A stretch of 8,252 nt of DNA from Planctomycetota bacterium (GTDB taxonomy: Bacteria > Planctomycetota > PUPC01 > JABMSA01 > JAUWKK01), in assembly GCA_030614245.1 (NCBI GenBank), contig JAUWKK010000106.1:1-8252 (forward strand), in the 5' to 3' direction. A program made the position numbers and the translations under genes. The notes under the pieces were generated by a model, which saw nothing but the letters and a program-made list of their open reading frames with translations, searched no databases and was not told where the DNA came from. This document shows positions 6,161-8,252 of this stretch, piece by piece (position 1 is the stretch's first letter; each line of letters starts with the position of its first letter).

Positions 6161-7941
6161 CGGATCCGCAGCAGAATGACTCGCATCGGCAAGAAGCCAA
6201 GCCCGAGCTGCTCGTGATTCCCCCATTAAGAGCGCGGGTAAACGCCGCAGGAGCCTTCCTCCTGTCACGCAGGTTCATCAGCGGAATGGATGCGTACGCC
6301 CGATACTGGCCAGGGGACGTGAGCGTGTTGCTGCGGCAGGGAGAATTCGAGCAGATTGCCCTGCATCCCGTCGAGATACACCCGTCAGAGGCGTCTTTCG
6401 ACATCCAACTGCTGCCGGAGAATCCCGAACAGCGGGCGGATAGAATCCGCTCGGCAGCGGTCGTTCTAATCGGCCTGATAAGAGAGGACGACGTGGAAGT
6501 TGCCGAGTTATGCGCGAAACTCGGAGTTCCCCTCGTCTGTATAAGTGTCAACAGTCTGCAGGCGCGCAAACAGCAGATTGACCCGGCTGTGCGGAACCCG
6601 CTGCGCAGGCTCTGGCGCAAGTGCAAGCAAGTTCGGCTTGAATGGCTCTTCCGTAGAGCAGTGCGGATTGCAGCAGGGGTTCAGTGCAACGGTACTCCAA
6701 CATTTGCGGCTTACCGGAAGCTGAATCCCCGGCCAATGCTGTTCTTCGACGGACGCACGACGCACGACATGCTGGTGTCAGATGATATCCTGAAGAAGCG
6801 CACAGAAGAGCTGCTGGCAGGCAGGCCCCTGCGACTGGCCTTCTCCGGGCGGCTGATCGCAATCAAGGGAGTGGACCACCTGCCGCTGATCGCTGCGGAG
6901 TTGGACCGGCTCGGGGTTCCATTCGTCATGGACATCTGCGGCGGAGGCGAACTTGAAGATCAACTCGCGTCCCAGATTCACGCCCTGAAATTGTCGGACC
7001 GTGTCAGGCTGCGAGGCGTGCTCGACTTCCGCGAAGAGCTGATCCCCCTGATATCGCAGCAGGCCGATCTGTTCGTATGCTGCCACCGGCAGGGTGATCC
7101 GTCCTGCACGTACCTGGAAACGATGGGCTGTGGTACGCCGGTTGCCGGATACGAGAACGACGCATTTCGCGGTGTCGTCGAGGAGTCGGGCGTTGGATGG
7201 CTTTCGCCGGTCGACAACTGGAAGAAACTGGCGGAATTGATTGCCGAACTGCACGCCGATCGAACCGTGCTGGCCGAAGCGGCATTTGCCGCCGTCGCCT
7301 TCGCGAGCCGGCACACCTTCGAAGAAACTATGAAAAAGCGCGTGGCTCACCTGCTGGCTTGTGCAACAGATTCCCGGCCTGCCGGGGTTCAGGGCCCGTG
7401 CACTCCGGCAGCAACCGTTACAACTGGAAGCCGGATATCGGCAACCGAACCCGACTGGTCGCGCGAGCGCTGCCGCCGCTGGTGGGACCCGAGTCGCCGG
7501 CTGCTCAAGTCGATCCGCTGCTATCAGAGATGGCGCAATCGGGGAATTGTCGGCCGGCTGCTCTGCATATGGTCCGTGCTGTGGCACCGTTTCTGGAGTG
7601 TCATAGCCGCTGCTGACATCCCCCTCGACTGCCAGCTCGGCGGCGGCCTTATGATCCCCCACCCCAACGGGGTGGTGATACATCCCGAGGCGACGATCGG
7701 GCCGAACTGTCTGGTCTTTCATCAGGTGACCATCGGCACACGCGGCCCTCGCCAGGGAGCTCCGACGATAGGCGGGCACGTCGTCATCGGCGCCGGAGCG
7801 AAGATCCTGGGGCCGGTCTCTGTTGGTGACCATGCCCGGATCGGAGCGAACGCCGTGGTCATCAGTGACGTTCCACCGGGCGCCGTCGCGGTCGGGGTTC
7901 CCGCAAGGATTGTCAGCAAGGGCGCAGCGGATGAAGACTAA
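6154..7941 (+). CDS. Fusion: family 4 glycosyltransferase + serine acetyltransferase-like hexapeptide acyltransferase
   Basis: This is a 595-residue bifunctional protein. Residues about 15-400 are a GT-B glycosyltransferase. The donor-site half starts LRLAFSGRLIAIKGVDH (R233, K238), then DICGGGELEDQL and VRLRGVLDF, and ends with QGDPSCTYLETMGCGTPVAGY. Here E322 is present but the first glutamate of the usual EX7E motif is G314, which I believe is normal for this GDPSCTYLET subfamily. After a linker (about 405-440), residues 441-590 form a CysE-like left-handed beta-helix. It has WWDPSRRLL (443-451), GGGLMIPHPNGVVIHPEATIG with H503, the putative catalytic histidine, FHQVTIG (H523), then GAGAKILGPVSVG and VGVPARIV. 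In a sugar locus this half more likely acetylates a sugar or amino-sugar than serine; that is inference. The stop overlaps the next gene by 11 bp. The two halves are commonly separate proteins in such clusters, so a frameshift or missing stop between them cannot be excluded, but I see none. Confidence 0.87.
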   Translation: MPPDPQQNDSHRQEAKPELLVIPPLRARVNAAGAFLLSRRFISGMDAYARYWPGDVSVLLRQGEFEQIALHPVEIHPSEASFDIQLLPENPEQRADRIRSAAVVLIGLIREDDVEVAELCAKLGVPLVCISVNSLQARKQQIDPAVRNPLRRLWRKCKQVRLEWLFRRAVRIAAGVQCNGTPTFAAYRKLNPRPMLFFDGRTTHDMLVSDDILKKRTEELLAGRPLRLAFSGRLIAIKGVDHLPLIAAELDRLGVPFVMDICGGGELEDQLASQIHALKLSDRVRLRGVLDFREELIPLISQQADLFVCCHRQGDPSCTYLETMGCGTPVAGYENDAFRGVVEESGVGWLSPVDNWKKLAELIAELHADRTVLAEAAFAAVAFASRHTFEETMKKRVAHLLACATDSRPAGVQGPCTPAATVTTGSRISATEPDWSRERCRRWWDPSRRLLKSIRCYQRWRNRGIVGRLLCIWSVLWHRFWSVIAAADIPLDCQLGGGLMIPHPNGVVIHPEATIGPNCLVFHQVTIGTRGPRQGAPTIGGHVVIGAGAKILGPVSVGDHARIGANAVVISDVPPGAVAVGVPARIVSKGAADED

Positions 7942-8252
7942 TCAACAGGCCCGCCGGGTCCTGGCGCCACACACTCCCGCATGCACGCTCGGCATCGTCG
8001 TCATCGGCCGGGACGAAGGCGAGCGGCTTCGCCGGTGCCTGCTTTCAGTGCTGGGCCGCGGGGCGCCGGTCGTCTACGTCGATTCCGGATCGAGCGACGG
8101 GAGCGCCGAACTCGCGAGGTCGATGGGCGTTGCTGCGGTGGAACTGGATACGTCGTCGCCTTTCACCGCCGGGCGCGGCCGCAACGCCGGTTTCGAGCAC
8201 CTGATGGCAACACATCCGGGAATCGAATACGTGCAGTTCGTCGATGGTGACA
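7931..8252 (+). CDS. Family 2 glycosyltransferase, N-terminal part (3' truncated by window)
   Basis: ATG 7931 opens a frame that runs to the window end, giving 107 complete residues. The ATG overlaps the preceding gene's last codons by 11 bp and has AAGGG at 7918-7922, 8 bases upstream. The sequence reads TLGIVVIGRDEGERLRRCLLSVL (about 19-41), VVYVDSGSSDGSAELA (47-62), ELDTSSPFTAGRGRNAGF (71-88) and QFVDGD (102-107). The last segment contains the DXD metal-binding motif (D105, D107). The first strand, the DSGSSDGS nucleotide-binding turn and DXD are classic for GT2 enzymes that use a nucleotide-sugar donor in the cytoplasm. The ARxRNAGF pattern is familiar from exopolysaccharide GT2 proteins. 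The acceptor region is outside the window, so linkage and donor are unknown. A longer-looking frame at 7981-8250 is out of register and is a shadow. Confidence 0.85.
   Translation, partial: MKTNQQARRVLAPHTPACTLGIVVIGRDEGERLRRCLLSVLGRGAPVVYVDSGSSDGSAELARSMGVAAVELDTSSPFTAGRGRNAGFEHLMATHPGIEYVQFVDGD

Noticed and set aside
7379..7411. Inverted CTGCCGG/CCGGCAG pair in the glycosyltransferase-acyltransferase linker as another repeat insertion
   Set aside because: Only 7 bp with a 19-base loop in GC-rich DNA and no match to the three repeat families, so chance is sufficient.
7981..8250. Open frame 7981-8250 in the first frame
   Set aside because: The translation is Arg-rich without motifs; the frame from ATG 7931 encodes a textbook GT2 N-terminus over the same bases.

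Overview
This 8.25 kb window lies inside an extracellular or cell-surface polysaccharide biosynthesis cluster. Every recognisable gene is on the + strand and packed head to tail. The DNA is moderately GC-rich. It also carries three kinds of short, dispersed, non-coding-looking repeat: a 28-bp perfect palindrome, a GGCAGGCT hairpin element and a 14-bp TTACTGATWACTGG tandem. From memory, repeats of this style are frequent in genomes of uncultured Planctomycetota, Armatimonadota and similar bacteria. That memory plus gene content makes a planctomycete-like environmental bacterium my best guess, but it is not proven by the sequence.

Layout: (1) 1-139, the tail of a CatB/Vat-type hexapeptide O-acetyltransferase. 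(2) 177-2588, an 803-residue protein joining a nitroreductase-type flavoprotein to a polysaccharide pyruvyl transferase. Three separate repeat elements lie in frame inside this gene, one exactly at the domain junction. (3) 2589-2693, a short gap made largely of nested repeats. (4) 2694-4136, an O-antigen polymerase/ligase-like membrane protein. (5) 4133-5212, a WbbL-like family 2 glycosyltransferase. (6) 5209-6132, an FkbM-family methyltransferase. (7) 6154-7941, a 595-residue fusion of a family 4 glycosyltransferase with a serine-acetyltransferase-like hexapeptide acyltransferase. (8) 7931 to the window end, the N-terminal part of another family 2 glycosyltransferase.

The genes from 2694 onward look like one transcription unit: two junctions are 4-bp stop/start overlaps (GTGA, ATGA), one gap is 21 bp and the last junction overlaps by 11 bp. 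Together they supply sugar transfer (three glycosyltransferases), decoration (pyruvylation, O-acetylation, probably O-methylation) and chain polymerisation or ligation. This is the expected toolkit for a decorated, pyruvylated exopolysaccharide.

The most unusual region is 177-2693. There, repeat elements have apparently been absorbed into a coding sequence, may have created a two-domain fusion and the protein's C-terminus, and one repeat appears to have inserted into another. I see no CRISPR array, RNA gene, transposase or phage gene.
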